Source: Chloroflexi bacterium HGW-Chloroflexi-4
GTDB taxonomy: Bacteria; Chloroflexota; Anaerolineae; Anaerolineales; Anaerolineaceae
NCBI GenBank assembly: GCA_002840715.1
Contig: PHBW01000004.1
Coordinates: 1 to 64,000 of the forward strand
Length of the DNA stretch: 64,000 bases
Reading direction: 5' to 3'
The notes under the pieces are model-generated. The model searched no databases. It was given only the letters and a program-made list of their open reading frames with translations, and had not been told where the DNA came from. This document shows positions 1-7,813 of the stretch, in pieces; the stretch's first letter is position 1; each line of letters opens with the position of its first letter. The position numbers were made by a program, and so were the translations under genes.

Positions 1-212
1 TGTCAGAACGTATTATCGGCACGGTCAAATGGTTCAACGGAACCAAGGGTTATGGTTTCATCTCCCGCGAGGGTGGAGAGGATGTCTTCGTACATTTCTC
101 TGCTATTCAAGGCGATGGATATCGCAACCTCGAAGAAGGCCAGAAGGTTGAATTCGCAATCGAGAAGGGCCCCAAAGGTCTTCAGGCCAGCAATGTAACA
201 GTCGTAAACTAA
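1..212 (+). CDS. csp: Cold-shock domain protein (CspA family), start codon cut by window edge
   Basis: The first two bases (TG) are the end of an ATG whose A lies just outside the window, so the protein of about 70 residues is essentially complete. It has the single OB-fold of CspA proteins: the RNP1-like segment KGYGFI at about residues 16-21 and RNP2-like DVFVHFSAI at about residues 29-37, plus the usual VKWFN start. Members bind single-stranded RNA and DNA and act as RNA chaperones in the cytoplasm. A strong hairpin terminator lies 18 bases after the stop, so it ends its own transcript. Its codons look richer in G and C than the neighbours, as is usual for highly expressed genes. Family call is very sure; which paralogue cannot be told. 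Confidence 0.96.
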   Translation, partial: SERIIGTVKWFNGTKGYGFISREGGEDVFVHFSAIQGDGYRNLEEGQKVEFAIEKGPKGLQASNVTVVN

Positions 213-230
213 GTTTTCAACTGCACATTC

Positions 231-266
231 AAACAGTCCCTTGATGACAAGGGACTGTTTTTTTTA
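231..266. terminator. Rho-independent bidirectional terminator
   Basis: Perfect 12-bp inverted repeat (232-243 with 248-259) around a 4-base ATGA loop, with a T-run to 266 on the + side and A's before the stem. It sits between the convergent csp gene (+) and the sensor gene (-) whose stop overlaps the T-run, so it probably serves both. Confidence 0.93.
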
Positions 267-923
267 ACTCATATCCAGTTTATGTAAATCATTTGTAACC
301 TGTTGAATTCTTGCCGTCGATGTTCCAATCTTGGTTCCAAGATTTCTTATTTCATTAGCAAGTAAACCAAACACTGATCCTATTTCAGTTTGATATCGCG
401 AAATTGAATCAGCCTTCAATCCAATTTGCACAATTCCCGGCTCATCAATGCGAGAAACACCAACAAATTTAAACATTACAGAATCCATATCACGTTGTGC
501 GATGGGTTGGGCGACAACCCCGTCAGTTTGTCCGATTAAGCTTCTAAACGCGAAAGCTTGTGCTTTAGGGTCATCTGGAAAACGCCATCCCAAAGCGCTT
601 TCATGGTTAGATCCAACTGTAACTGCATCTGAATCTGTAATGAAAATATCGTCTACGCCGAGACGAGTTATTAATTTTTCAAGCTCTACGGTGTTTAGAG
701 ACAATGAACCTGACGAAAGAGAATCGGCAATCAGGCGGCAGATTGCAGTCATCATCAGGTTTAAAATATTATCCATCATAGTTCTTATTCCTGATGCAGC
801 ATGAGCGGATTCAATAGCTGCATTTATGGCAATCATATTAATCTCGGCTGAGACATTCTTTATCTCATTGCCAGCCTCTTTTTGCTCAATTAATAGTTTT
901 TGAAAATCAGTTGTATTCGCCAT
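264..923 (-). CDS. Small soluble chemotaxis-receptor-like sensor protein
   Basis: 219 residues with no membrane segment. Residues about 15-45 match the hairpin tip of methyl-accepting chemotaxis proteins (EINMIAINAAIESAHA, compare the MCP consensus with NAAIEAARA). The rest (about 75-180) looks like a small ligand-sensing domain: 'VDDIFITDSDAV', then a 'QPIAQRD..SVMFKFVGVSRIDEPGIVQIG' stretch like that in short cytoplasmic MCP-like proteins of Firmicutes. The C-terminus is again helical. The long coiled-coil signalling bundle of a real receptor is too short here, so it may feed a CheW/CheA array in an unusual way; a CheW gene lies at the far end of the window. Signal-domain call is moderately sure, ligand unknown. 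Confidence 0.6.
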   Translation of the reverse strand: MANTTDFQKLLIEQKEAGNEIKNVSAEINMIAINAAIESAHAASGIRTMMDNILNLMMTAICRLIADSLSSGSLSLNTVELEKLITRLGVDDIFITDSDAVTVGSNHESALGWRFPDDPKAQAFAFRSLIGQTDGVVAQPIAQRDMDSVMFKFVGVSRIDEPGIVQIGLKADSISRYQTEIGSVFGLLANEIRNLGTKIGTSTARIQQVTNDLHKLDMS

Positions 924-967
924 TGGAATAAACCTTTAAACTGTAATGGAAACCTATTTGATTATGG

Positions 968-986
968 ACAAATTTATCGAATTTGT
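968..986. promoter_or_regulatory. Inverted repeat upstream of the MCP-like gene
   Basis: Perfect 7-bp arms ACAAATT (968-974) and AATTTGT (980-986) with a 5-base spacer, 45 bases upstream of the start of the small sensor gene. The size fits a dimeric repressor site. There is no T-run, so it is not a terminator. Function is inferred only from position. Confidence 0.3.
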
Positions 987-1041
987 ACGTAAATTAGAAG
1001 TTAAATATTCTTACTAAAACAATCTGTTTTATAAAATTCAT

Positions 1042-2013
1042 TTATTCTTCTATCGCATTCCAATACCCTTTATCAAGCTCATCATCAGATAAATGGGCAT
1101 AACGCTGGGTTACAGCGATATTCGTGTGTCTGGCGAGTTCCTGGGCTAATTTGAGGTTCCCTGAGGCTCTCAGAACCCTTGTGACGAAGTAATGCCTGAA
1201 AGAGTGGGGGGTGATTGTGCCCACGGCATCTTCACCTAACAATTCACGCACACGATCTGTGACAATATTACGGCCGGTTGTGGTGGTCATGGGCTTAATC
1301 TTTTTACCGGCGCCTCGGTCGTGGCGGGCAAAGAGGGGGAGGGCAGAAAGGGGTATTTTTGATCCGCCATCAATGGTTGTGCGAATTTTTAAATAGTCTT
1401 TTAGAGCATCTGTACTGCGTGTAGAAAAACGAATAATGGCTTGTTTATTGCCTTTGCCTATGATCATTGCTTTACCTTCGTTCCAATCCAGATCGCCTCG
1501 GCGTAAATTACAGGCTTCGTGTACACGCAATCCAGTATCCGCAAGCGTCATCAAAAATGCCCGGTCTCGAAATTTGATTAGATGATCTTGTTCATCTTCA
1601 GAATTCAGGAACTCAGGCTGATTAATAAGGTTTAGGATTGAATCAATATCTGAAGCTGGAAACTGCGGAAGCCTTTGACCAGGTTTACGAGCCCTTTGTT
1701 GAATAAGAAGCTTAATTCGCGGCAGGTTGACCGGTGTTAAATTATCAGCGGCCAAATAAGCAAAAAAACCGGTCACTGCGGTCAAATAGAGCCTTTCTGT
1801 GGTGGCTGCGTGGTTCTTGAGGGCTGTGGCCAGCATTACAATGGTTTCTTCATGTAAATTGGTTATAAGTGAATTGTCTGGATCGATTTTATTTATCCTA
1901 AGCGTTTCAAGGTAAAAAGACATTGCGTTGTTGTAGGTCGACGCTGTATGCTGACTGCGTGCCATTCTGACAGAATTGATATATTTTTCAGCGACAGAAG
2001 TAATCGTTTCCAT
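1042..2013 (-). CDS. Tyrosine recombinase / integrase (XerC/XerD-like)
   Basis: 323 residues, the usual XerC/D length. The N-terminal SAM-like core-binding domain covers about residues 1-95. The catalytic set is complete: Arg163 in GLRVHEACNLRRGDL, a Lys in GKGNK, His270 and Arg273 in HSFRHYFVTR, His296 in ARHTN and nucleophile Tyr305 in TQRYAHL. Such enzymes cut and rejoin DNA through a 3'-phosphotyrosine link, either for chromosome dimer resolution or for a mobile element. It stands alone with no phage or transposon genes beside it. An AGGA-type ribosome site precedes the ATG, and the gap upstream is full of short palindromes that may be its operator or core site. Could be the housekeeping Xer or a leftover integrase; the sequence does not decide. 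Confidence 0.9.
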   Translation of the reverse strand: METITSVAEKYINSVRMARSQHTASTYNNAMSFYLETLRINKIDPDNSLITNLHEETIVMLATALKNHAATTERLYLTAVTGFFAYLAADNLTPVNLPRIKLLIQQRARKPGQRLPQFPASDIDSILNLINQPEFLNSEDEQDHLIKFRDRAFLMTLADTGLRVHEACNLRRGDLDWNEGKAMIIGKGNKQAIIRFSTRSTDALKDYLKIRTTIDGGSKIPLSALPLFARHDRGAGKKIKPMTTTTGRNIVTDRVRELLGEDAVGTITPHSFRHYFVTRVLRASGNLKLAQELARHTNIAVTQRYAHLSDDELDKGYWNAIEE

Positions 2014-2030
2014 GGGTATAGTTCCTTGTT

Positions 2031-2119
2031 TAATATTATAACATCATGTTTATGATAATATTACTTATCGAAACCATGATGGTGTTTTTACCAAATAAGG
2101 TATCCCCTATTCGATTTTT
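2031..2119. promoter_or_regulatory. Palindrome-rich gap upstream of the recombinase
   Basis: The gap between the HD-GYP gene end and the recombinase start holds several nested inverted repeats: 9-bp arms TAATATTAT (2031-2039) and ATAATATTA (2055-2063); AACAT-C-ATGTT (2040-2050); ACCAT-G-ATGGT (2073-2083); and an imperfect pair around GTTTTTACCAAA and TTTGGTGGTAAAAC. Read as half-sites ending ATAA and starting TTAT around an 8-base centre (2042-2049), the first repeat looks like a tyrosine-recombinase core site. It could equally be an operator for the gene. Inference only. Confidence 0.4.
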
Positions 2120-2165
2120 GGTGGTAAAACAAGAAATAACTGAAACGTATTTATTCTAAAATAAA

Positions 2166-3782
2166 TTAAGCAACAATCGCCTTTTTTATATTTTTTCTAT
2201 TGCCTATCTTTCCTGCCATTAATAGACCAAAGATTTTCACAATTTTTGGATCAAATTGTATACCAGATAAAGATTTAATATAATCCATGACAGTGGATTT
2301 ATTCCAGGCTTTTCGATAAGGCCGATCTGAACAGAGTGCATCCCACACATCTACAACAGCGAAAAGCCGAGCAGCTATCGGAATATGTTCACCTTTAAGC
2401 CCTTGTGGATACCCTGTTCCATCCCATTTTTCATGATGCGAAAAAGGAATATCAAGTGCTTTCTCTAAAAATGCGATGGGAGAAAGCATATCAAAAGCTA
2501 ATTTAGGGTGCTGCTTCATTATTTTCCACTCATGTTCTGTGAGTGTACCTGGTTTTAATAAAATTGCGTCCGGGATTCCCATTTTGCCCATATCATGTAA
2601 CAACGCACCTCGCCTTATCTGAGTGATTTCTTCTTCATGCACACCAAAATTTCGAGCCAATTTTATGGTGAGATCTGTGACACGTTGAGTGTGTCCTTCT
2701 GTCTCGTGATCACGTAAATCCATCGCACGAGACCACCCTTCAATGGTTTTATCGTAAGCTTGTAAAAGTTCATTGTTTGACTGTTGTAAGTCCTTGAATA
2801 AAGTAGCACTTCCTATTGCAATGGCTGCTTGACTTGCAAGCGCTTCCATAAAATCCAACCAGGGTTGATCAGGGTTCAAGGCTGATCGATTGAAAATGTC
2901 TAGGACGCCAATTACTTTGTTTTGTGTAATGAGCGGAACTCCAAAATATGCAACAAAATGTTCTTCTTTTAATAGTTCTTTACGCCCATACTTGCCGCCT
3001 ACTAATCGTAAATCATTAACTATAATTGTTTTTCTCTGCACAGCCGCGCGACCTGCGAAGCCCTCACCAAGTTGTAAACATGATTTGGTGATGGCATCTG
3101 TTTTGAACCCCTTCCCTGCAGAATAATTGAGAGATAATGTTTCTGAATTATATAAAAGGAAATCTGCAGCACTGACGTTAAGTAAACCAATAACATGATC
3201 CAATAAATTGTCTAATGTATTACTTAGGTCATCATTCTTGTTGATTGATACGTCAATGGCGTGTAACGCAGAAAACTGCTGAGCATCTCGAAGGGTTATT
3301 TCATGCAATCGCATACGGTTAATTGCATTTCCAGCAATTTCACATATTGTGGTTAATACATTAATTTCGTTTACCGAAATTTCACGTGGAATCAATACAT
3401 TTACATTAAATGTGCCAATCACTTTTTTGCCGATTTTTATCGGCATTGTTACTCCTCCAACACCTGGTGGCGCCCATTTTCGTATATTTTTAGAAAGCCG
3501 CTTGTCAAATCGAATTTCTTTCGTTATATACGGTTCCCCACTCGATAAAACGAATCCATTTATTCCTTCATTTGGTTTTTCTGGGGGTATGGTTATTTCC
3601 TGTCCCTCATTCCATCCGCGAGTAACATTGATTTTTATTTCATTGGCAATTGGATCAACCAACCAAATTGCGCCTGTAGATAAATCCATAACATCTAATG
3701 TTTTATCTAACAGGAGAGGAAGCATTTCTTCGAGTGAATTAGCTATCCGAAGGGCAGCACTTACTGCGATAATGGCTTCCAT
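2166..3782 (-). CDS. GAF-GAF-HD-GYP protein: c-di-GMP phosphodiesterase, 3' part of a stop-split gene
   Basis: 538 residues from the first ATG. GAF domains at about 1-160 and 165-330, then an HD-GYP domain at about 345-520 with intact metal and signature residues: HTQRV, LLHDMGKMGIPD, and SHHEKWDGTGYP. HD-GYP enzymes hydrolyse cyclic di-GMP (some cGAMP). The reading frame stays open upstream of this ATG back to 3914, and the codons there (TKIVDANGKFRELQ and following) continue the second PAS domain of the next gene in the same frame; only a single TAA at 3915-3917 separates them. So this is most likely the catalytic half of a PAS-PAS-GAF-GAF-HD-GYP sensor. If the stop is real, this half could be made only by re-initiation from a poor ribosome site. 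Confidence 0.85.
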   Translation of the reverse strand: MEAIIAVSAALRIANSLEEMLPLLLDKTLDVMDLSTGAIWLVDPIANEIKINVTRGWNEGQEITIPPEKPNEGINGFVLSSGEPYITKEIRFDKRLSKNIRKWAPPGVGGVTMPIKIGKKVIGTFNVNVLIPREISVNEINVLTTICEIAGNAINRMRLHEITLRDAQQFSALHAIDVSINKNDDLSNTLDNLLDHVIGLLNVSAADFLLYNSETLSLNYSAGKGFKTDAITKSCLQLGEGFAGRAAVQRKTIIVNDLRLVGGKYGRKELLKEEHFVAYFGVPLITQNKVIGVLDIFNRSALNPDQPWLDFMEALASQAAIAIGSATLFKDLQQSNNELLQAYDKTIEGWSRAMDLRDHETEGHTQRVTDLTIKLARNFGVHEEEITQIRRGALLHDMGKMGIPDAILLKPGTLTEHEWKIMKQHPKLAFDMLSPIAFLEKALDIPFSHHEKWDGTGYPQGLKGEHIPIAARLFAVVDVWDALCSDRPYRKAWNKSTVMDYIKSLSGIQFDPKIVKIFGLLMAGKIGNRKNIKKAIVA

Positions 3783-3914
3783 TTCACGTTCTCGTTGTTT
3801 TTGTTCTGTAAATTCGTGTGAAATTATGCCTACATAATTATTCGAGTCAGTAATAAATTGAAATATGTCTATTTGGAGTTCACGAAATTTTCCGTTGGCA
3901 TCGACAATTTTTGT

Positions 3915-4601
3915 TTAATAATGTTCTTTGGAACGCGTTTTATTTTTTGGAAATAAATAGCTCTTAATGTTTTTTTTGAATTCAGACAACAAATTTTTGT
4001 TATCATTTTTTTCAGGAGTTAATTTATATTGAACATCCCATAGCATATTGCCAGTTACCTGGTCTTTAGTTAAGCCTGTAATTTTTTCTTGACCGCGGTT
4101 CCATTCAATAATTTGGCCTTTGTTATTAATAATAATTATCCCGTCTGACGATTGTTCAACCAGACTGTGAAATTTTCCTTCACTTTGTAATTGAGCGTTT
4201 TCGGCTTGTTTACGTTTGGAAATATCTCGTATATTGCACTGAATTACGTCGACATTGTTAACTAAATATGAATTACTGACAAATTCAACATCTTTCCTGA
4301 GGCCATCTTTGGTTTTGAGTGGAAGATCTTCATATCGAATATATTTGTCTCTCTTTAACTCGTCAAAAGCATCCCTGCTAGCCTCAATGTCTCTAAACAA
4401 CCCAATTTCCCAAAGTTGTTTCCCTATCAATTCTTTATGAGAATAGCCGAGCATTTTTATTAAAAAAGGATTTACATCATTAATTACACCTGTTTTTCCA
4501 TCCAATATGAGAATGCCGTCTTGAGCAGTTTCGAATAGGCGGCGATATTGAATTTCTGAATATTTCAGCTTTTGGTTGAGACTAATTACAGTATGAGTCA
4601 C
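3915..4601 (-). CDS. Tandem PAS-domain protein: 5' part of the stop-split HD-GYP sensor
   Basis: 228 residues with a GTG start (an ATG two bases upstream is in another frame and stops at once). PAS 1 covers about 15-135: LFETAQDGILILDGKTG, then a PAC tail ending VDVIQCNIRDISKRKQAE. PAS 2 begins at about 145 (LVEQSSDGIIIINNKG) but ends abruptly at SKEHY, in the middle of the domain, at the TAA 3915-3917. The missing half of PAS 2 is encoded in frame immediately after the stop. PAS domains sense small ligands, redox or light and pass this to the output domain. Alone the product would have no output, so it is probably a truncated product or an assembly error. Confidence 0.8.
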   Translation of the reverse strand: MTHTVISLNQKLKYSEIQYRRLFETAQDGILILDGKTGVINDVNPFLIKMLGYSHKELIGKQLWEIGLFRDIEASRDAFDELKRDKYIRYEDLPLKTKDGLRKDVEFVSNSYLVNNVDVIQCNIRDISKRKQAENAQLQSEGKFHSLVEQSSDGIIIINNKGQIIEWNRGQEKITGLTKDQVTGNMLWDVQYKLTPEKNDNKNLLSEFKKNIKSYLFPKNKTRSKEHY

Positions 4602-4893
4602 ATTGTCTTCTTTTGATTTAACCTGATAATTATGGGTATATTGGTTATCGTATATATAATTTTGATTTGAGAACTCGTCGATATGATATTCTCAAACAAT
4701 CGCAATGGTTAGATCTGTTGACTTCATTGTACAATTTGATAAATCAACAAAAACCTAATAAAGTCTAAATAATTTATTTTCGAAAGGCATACTTACAAAA
4801 CCTCCATGAATTAATATCGCGATACAATTATGAAGTAACTTAAAAAAAATACTTTATATTTGCATTAGCAACTACCTCTAGTTTGGATTATTT
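4602..4893. other. Gap between divergent genes
   Basis: 292 bases between the PAS/HD-GYP gene (-) and larA (+), strongly AT-rich. Both genes must be promoted from here, but no pair of hexamers with good spacing stands out. A perfect 10-bp palindrome TATCGCGATA sits at 4815-4824 and could be a regulator site. No ORF, RNA fold or repeat was recognised. Confidence 0.5.
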
Positions 4894-6165
4894 ATGAATA
4901 GCACATTCTCCCTACCCTATGGAAATGCATTTTTAGAAATAAATTTAGTTGGAGAAAATGTAATCGAGCAATTTTTCCCGGCTGATTTGAAATCAAATAG
5001 CGATGTTTCAACAATGATAGAAATAGCTATACGCATTTCATCAAATTATATGGTATTTGGAAGCATCACTAACGAAACAACTATTGCGATAACGATTAAC
5101 GATAAAACAAGACCTGTGCCCAACAACCTTCTCTTTCCACCCTTATTAAAATATCTATTGGAAAGGGGCATAAAAAAAGAAAACATCACGATCTTAATCG
5201 CCACTGGCACGCATATTCCCATGCCACCAGAAGAATTTCAGTTGCTCTTAAATACTGAAGTTTTGAGCGAATTCAAAGTAATTTCTCACAATTGTGATGA
5301 TGACACCAAGTTAATTTATAAAGGCAAGACCTCTCGAGGAACGCCTGTTTTTGTTAATTCTTTGTACGATCAAGCCGATTTGAAGATTGTCGTCGGTGAT
5401 ATAGAACCTCATCATTTTGCAGGGTTCTCCGGTGGATATAAAAGTGCATCCATTGGTGTGTGTGGAAGAGAAACGATTAATCATAATCATGCCCTGCTTC
5501 AGGATCCTAAAAGTTGTGTGGGACTTTACGAAGACAATCCATTAAGACAGGATATAGAAGAGATTGGCGAACTCATTGGCGTCAATTTAGCTCTAAATGC
5601 GATCCTGAATGAAAGGAAAGAAATCCTGCACGTATTTTTTGGCCATCCAAAAGATGTTATCCTGGCCGGGATAAAGGTTATTAGAGAAACAGAACTGACA
5701 TTAATTGATGAACCTTATGATCTTGTCGTAGCATCTGCCGGAGGTTATCCAAAAGATATTAACTTGTATCAGGCGCAAAAAGCGCTTACACATGCTTCTC
5801 TCTTTTGCAGAGACGGCGGTACTGTGCTATTGGCGGCTGAGTGTATAGAAGGTGTCGGAAGTCAAAGTTATATTGATTTCATGCAAGGCGTTTCAAGTCA
5901 CACTGATGCTCAAGCAAAAATGGTTCAAAGTGGGTTTAGGGTTGGCCCTCATAAAGCTTTACAATTTGCACTCATCGCAAATCGGATAAACTTTAAGATC
6001 AAGACTGAGATAAACGATTCCTTAATGAAGGAGTTACAATTACTAAAAGTTGAAAATCTGCAAGAAACGATCAATCAGACTATCAGATCATATACGTCCC
6101 CACCCCGCATTGCTGTTGTACCATATGCCACAGCCACTATTCCACAACTGCGCGGAGGAATATAA
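4894..6165 (+). CDS. larA: Nickel-dependent lactate racemase-like protein (LarA family)
   Basis: 423 residues, the normal LarA length (DUF2088 at the N-terminus, about 20-210). LarA enzymes use a nickel-pincer cofactor tethered to a lysine to racemise lactate or other 2-hydroxy acids by hydride transfer. Landmarks: INDKTRPVP (about 70-78), ATGTHIPMP, and DIEPHHFAGFSGGYKSASI, where Lys183 matches the cofactor-bearing Lys184 of Lactobacillus LarA and HH matches the proton-transfer histidine region; NHNHA follows. The cofactor genes larB, larC and larE are not in the window, so they must lie elsewhere if the protein is active. Substrate is uncertain because the family is broad. The stop codon overlaps the next start by one base. 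Confidence 0.85.
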   Translation: MNSTFSLPYGNAFLEINLVGENVIEQFFPADLKSNSDVSTMIEIAIRISSNYMVFGSITNETTIAITINDKTRPVPNNLLFPPLLKYLLERGIKKENITILIATGTHIPMPPEEFQLLLNTEVLSEFKVISHNCDDDTKLIYKGKTSRGTPVFVNSLYDQADLKIVVGDIEPHHFAGFSGGYKSASIGVCGRETINHNHALLQDPKSCVGLYEDNPLRQDIEEIGELIGVNLALNAILNERKEILHVFFGHPKDVILAGIKVIRETELTLIDEPYDLVVASAGGYPKDINLYQAQKALTHASLFCRDGGTVLLAAECIEGVGSQSYIDFMQGVSSHTDAQAKMVQSGFRVGPHKALQFALIANRINFKIKTEINDSLMKELQLLKVENLQETINQTIRSYTSPPRIAVVPYATATIPQLRGGI

Positions 6166-6926
6166 TGAATATGAATAAATTGCCCATTTTCCAAAATCCA
6201 AACTCTGATGGCGGGTCATTTTATTGGCCTGGCAAACCCGAACAAAAAACAGCAATTTTACTTCTTCATGGTTTTACGGCCACCACCGTTGAAGTACGCC
6301 CCATGGCGCAGTTTTTGAATGAACAGGGTTTTTCTGTGGCAGGCTCATTGCTGCCGGGTCATGGTGTTTCACCAGAAGAATTGAGCCAGACAAAATATAC
6401 TGACTGGATATCTGCAGTAAAAACAGCTTACCAAGATTTGAAATCAAAACATCAAAATATTATTGTTCTAGGAGAATCCATGGGTGGATTGTGCACCCTT
6501 TGGTTGGCTGCACAACACTCAGAGATCAAAGGTATTTTGTTATTTGCACCTGCATTAAACATTCATAATCTATGGCAAACCCGCGTCCTCTGGCCTTATG
6601 TCCAATATAAACATAAGAAAAATATTGATCTTACCAGCCCTTGGCAAGGGTTTAATGTGGTTCCGCTGCGGGCGGCAGCAGAACTTCATCAATTTCAAAA
6701 ACTGATAAAGCGGAGACTATCAGAAATTCAACAGCCTATTATAGTTTTTCAAGGAAAACTTGATAAAACTATTGATCCGCTCAGTTCAGTGGAAATCATT
6801 GAGTGGGTTTCTTCAGAAGAAAAAGAATTAGTTTGGCTGGAGGATTCTTCTCATTGTATATTGCTGGATAAACAAATGGAACTTGTAAAGCGTTTAAGTT
6901 TGGAATTTATCTTAAAATTAAAATAA
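6165..6926 (+). CDS. Alpha/beta-hydrolase, carboxylesterase/monoacylglycerol lipase type
   Basis: 253 residues. Oxyanion-hole start LLLHGFTATTVEVRPMA (about 35-50), nucleophile elbow GESMGG with the serine at about residue 106, acid in KLDKTIDP (about 206) and a histidine in DSSHCILLDK (about 230). This is the arrangement of small esterases such as Est30, which hydrolyse short to medium acyl esters in the cytoplasm. It is co-transcribed with larA (taATG overlap). No signal peptide. The physiological ester is unknown. Confidence 0.85.
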   Translation: MNMNKLPIFQNPNSDGGSFYWPGKPEQKTAILLLHGFTATTVEVRPMAQFLNEQGFSVAGSLLPGHGVSPEELSQTKYTDWISAVKTAYQDLKSKHQNIIVLGESMGGLCTLWLAAQHSEIKGILLFAPALNIHNLWQTRVLWPYVQYKHKKNIDLTSPWQGFNVVPLRAAAELHQFQKLIKRRLSEIQQPIIVFQGKLDKTIDPLSSVEIIEWVSSEEKELVWLEDSSHCILLDKQMELVKRLSLEFILKLK

Positions 6927-6993
6927 TAGTCTTTCGTTTCTCAGGTTGATTATTGGGGTTATAATTACCATGCGAAAAATAAACGGAGAAACT

Positions 6994-7338
6994 ATGGATA
7001 CAAGCAAAATGCCTATTGGTAAGACAACAATATCTCCTGAAGTACTTGTGTCGATCGCCCTATTGGCGACCATGGGTGTTGAAGGCGTCAGCCGTATGAC
7101 ACCTGTTCCAAGGGATATAAATACCTTGTTCAAAAGAGGACTTGCTGAAGGTGTGGCAATAACCATTGAAGATAATATAGTTTTTACTGAAATTTGTGTC
7201 ATTCTCAAGAAAGGCGTTAAAGTCAGGGAGGTTTGCAAGCAAATCCAAAACCAGGTTTCACGCTCCATTTCAGAAATGGTTGGCATGGAAGTTGGTCGTG
7301 TAAACGTTCACGTTGAAGATATTGACTTTTCGGAATAA
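6994..7338 (+). CDS. Asp23/Gls24 family envelope stress protein
   Basis: 114 residues from the ATG at 6994, chosen because GGAGA lies eight bases upstream; a longer frame from 6946 has no such site. It begins GKTTISPEVLVSIALLATMGVEGVS, the signature of Asp23 (DUF322), and ends in the alternating strands of the family. Asp23 proteins coat the inner face of the membrane in Firmicutes and are tied to envelope stress. The position just before nusB is the widely conserved arrangement and supports the call. Confidence 0.88.
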   Translation: MDTSKMPIGKTTISPEVLVSIALLATMGVEGVSRMTPVPRDINTLFKRGLAEGVAITIEDNIVFTEICVILKKGVKVREVCKQIQNQVSRSISEMVGMEVGRVNVHVEDIDFSE

Positions 7339-7350
7339 TAAGATAAACCT

Positions 7351-7794
7351 ATGAAATCTCGTACCAAGGCTCGTGGAATTGCCTTGCAAGTACTTTACGA
7401 ATATGATTTAACTGCTCACCCTCTAGGCACTTCGCTGGAGGCTCGTTTTGTAGATGAAACCATTGATGAACAACTCCTCGATTTTTCGAGACAAATTGTA
7501 AATGGTGTTGTACCCATTATCCCAACGTTGGATGACTTAATAGCAGCCCATGCGCCTGAATGGCCTCTGGATCAGGTGGCCATCATCGACCGTAATATTT
7601 TGCGGATAGCACTTTGGGAATTTGGCGTATCAAAAGTAACTCCTGTAAAAGTGGCCATCAACGAAGCTATTGAATTGGCCAAAATTTTTGGTTCAGACAG
7701 CTCATCACGTTTTGTTAATGGTGTTTTAGGAAGTCTGGTAGACCATCTTACCGAAATCCAAAATCGATTTGCTGAAAATCCAACATCTTCTTGA
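7351..7794 (+). CDS. nusB: Transcription antitermination protein NusB
   Basis: 147 residues, all-helical NusB. It starts with the RNA-binding RTKARGIALQVLYEYDL and contains WPLDQVAIIDRNILRIALWE and PVKVAINEAIELAKIFGSDSSSRFVNGVLG, the conserved C-terminal helices. NusB pairs with NusE (S10) and binds boxA to stop early termination in rRNA operons. It lies 12 bases after the Asp23 gene. Confidence 0.96.
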   Translation: MKSRTKARGIALQVLYEYDLTAHPLGTSLEARFVDETIDEQLLDFSRQIVNGVVPIIPTLDDLIAAHAPEWPLDQVAIIDRNILRIALWEFGVSKVTPVKVAINEAIELAKIFGSDSSSRFVNGVLGSLVDHLTEIQNRFAENPTSS

Positions 7795-7813
7795 TATTAT
7801 ACGAGTGGCTGAA

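Noticed and set aside
3349-3837. 162-codon open frame on the + strand
   Set aside because: Lies wholly antisense to the GAF domain of the HD-GYP gene; composition and lack of any domain show it is a shadow.
3915-3917. TAA read as a recoded sense codon
   Set aside because: TAA is not used for selenocysteine or pyrrolysine; a mutation, read error or real stop are simpler.
7769-7813. Longer start for the lipoprotein
   Set aside because: Overlaps nusB and would bury the lipoprotein signal; the ATG at 7814 gives a clean lipobox.
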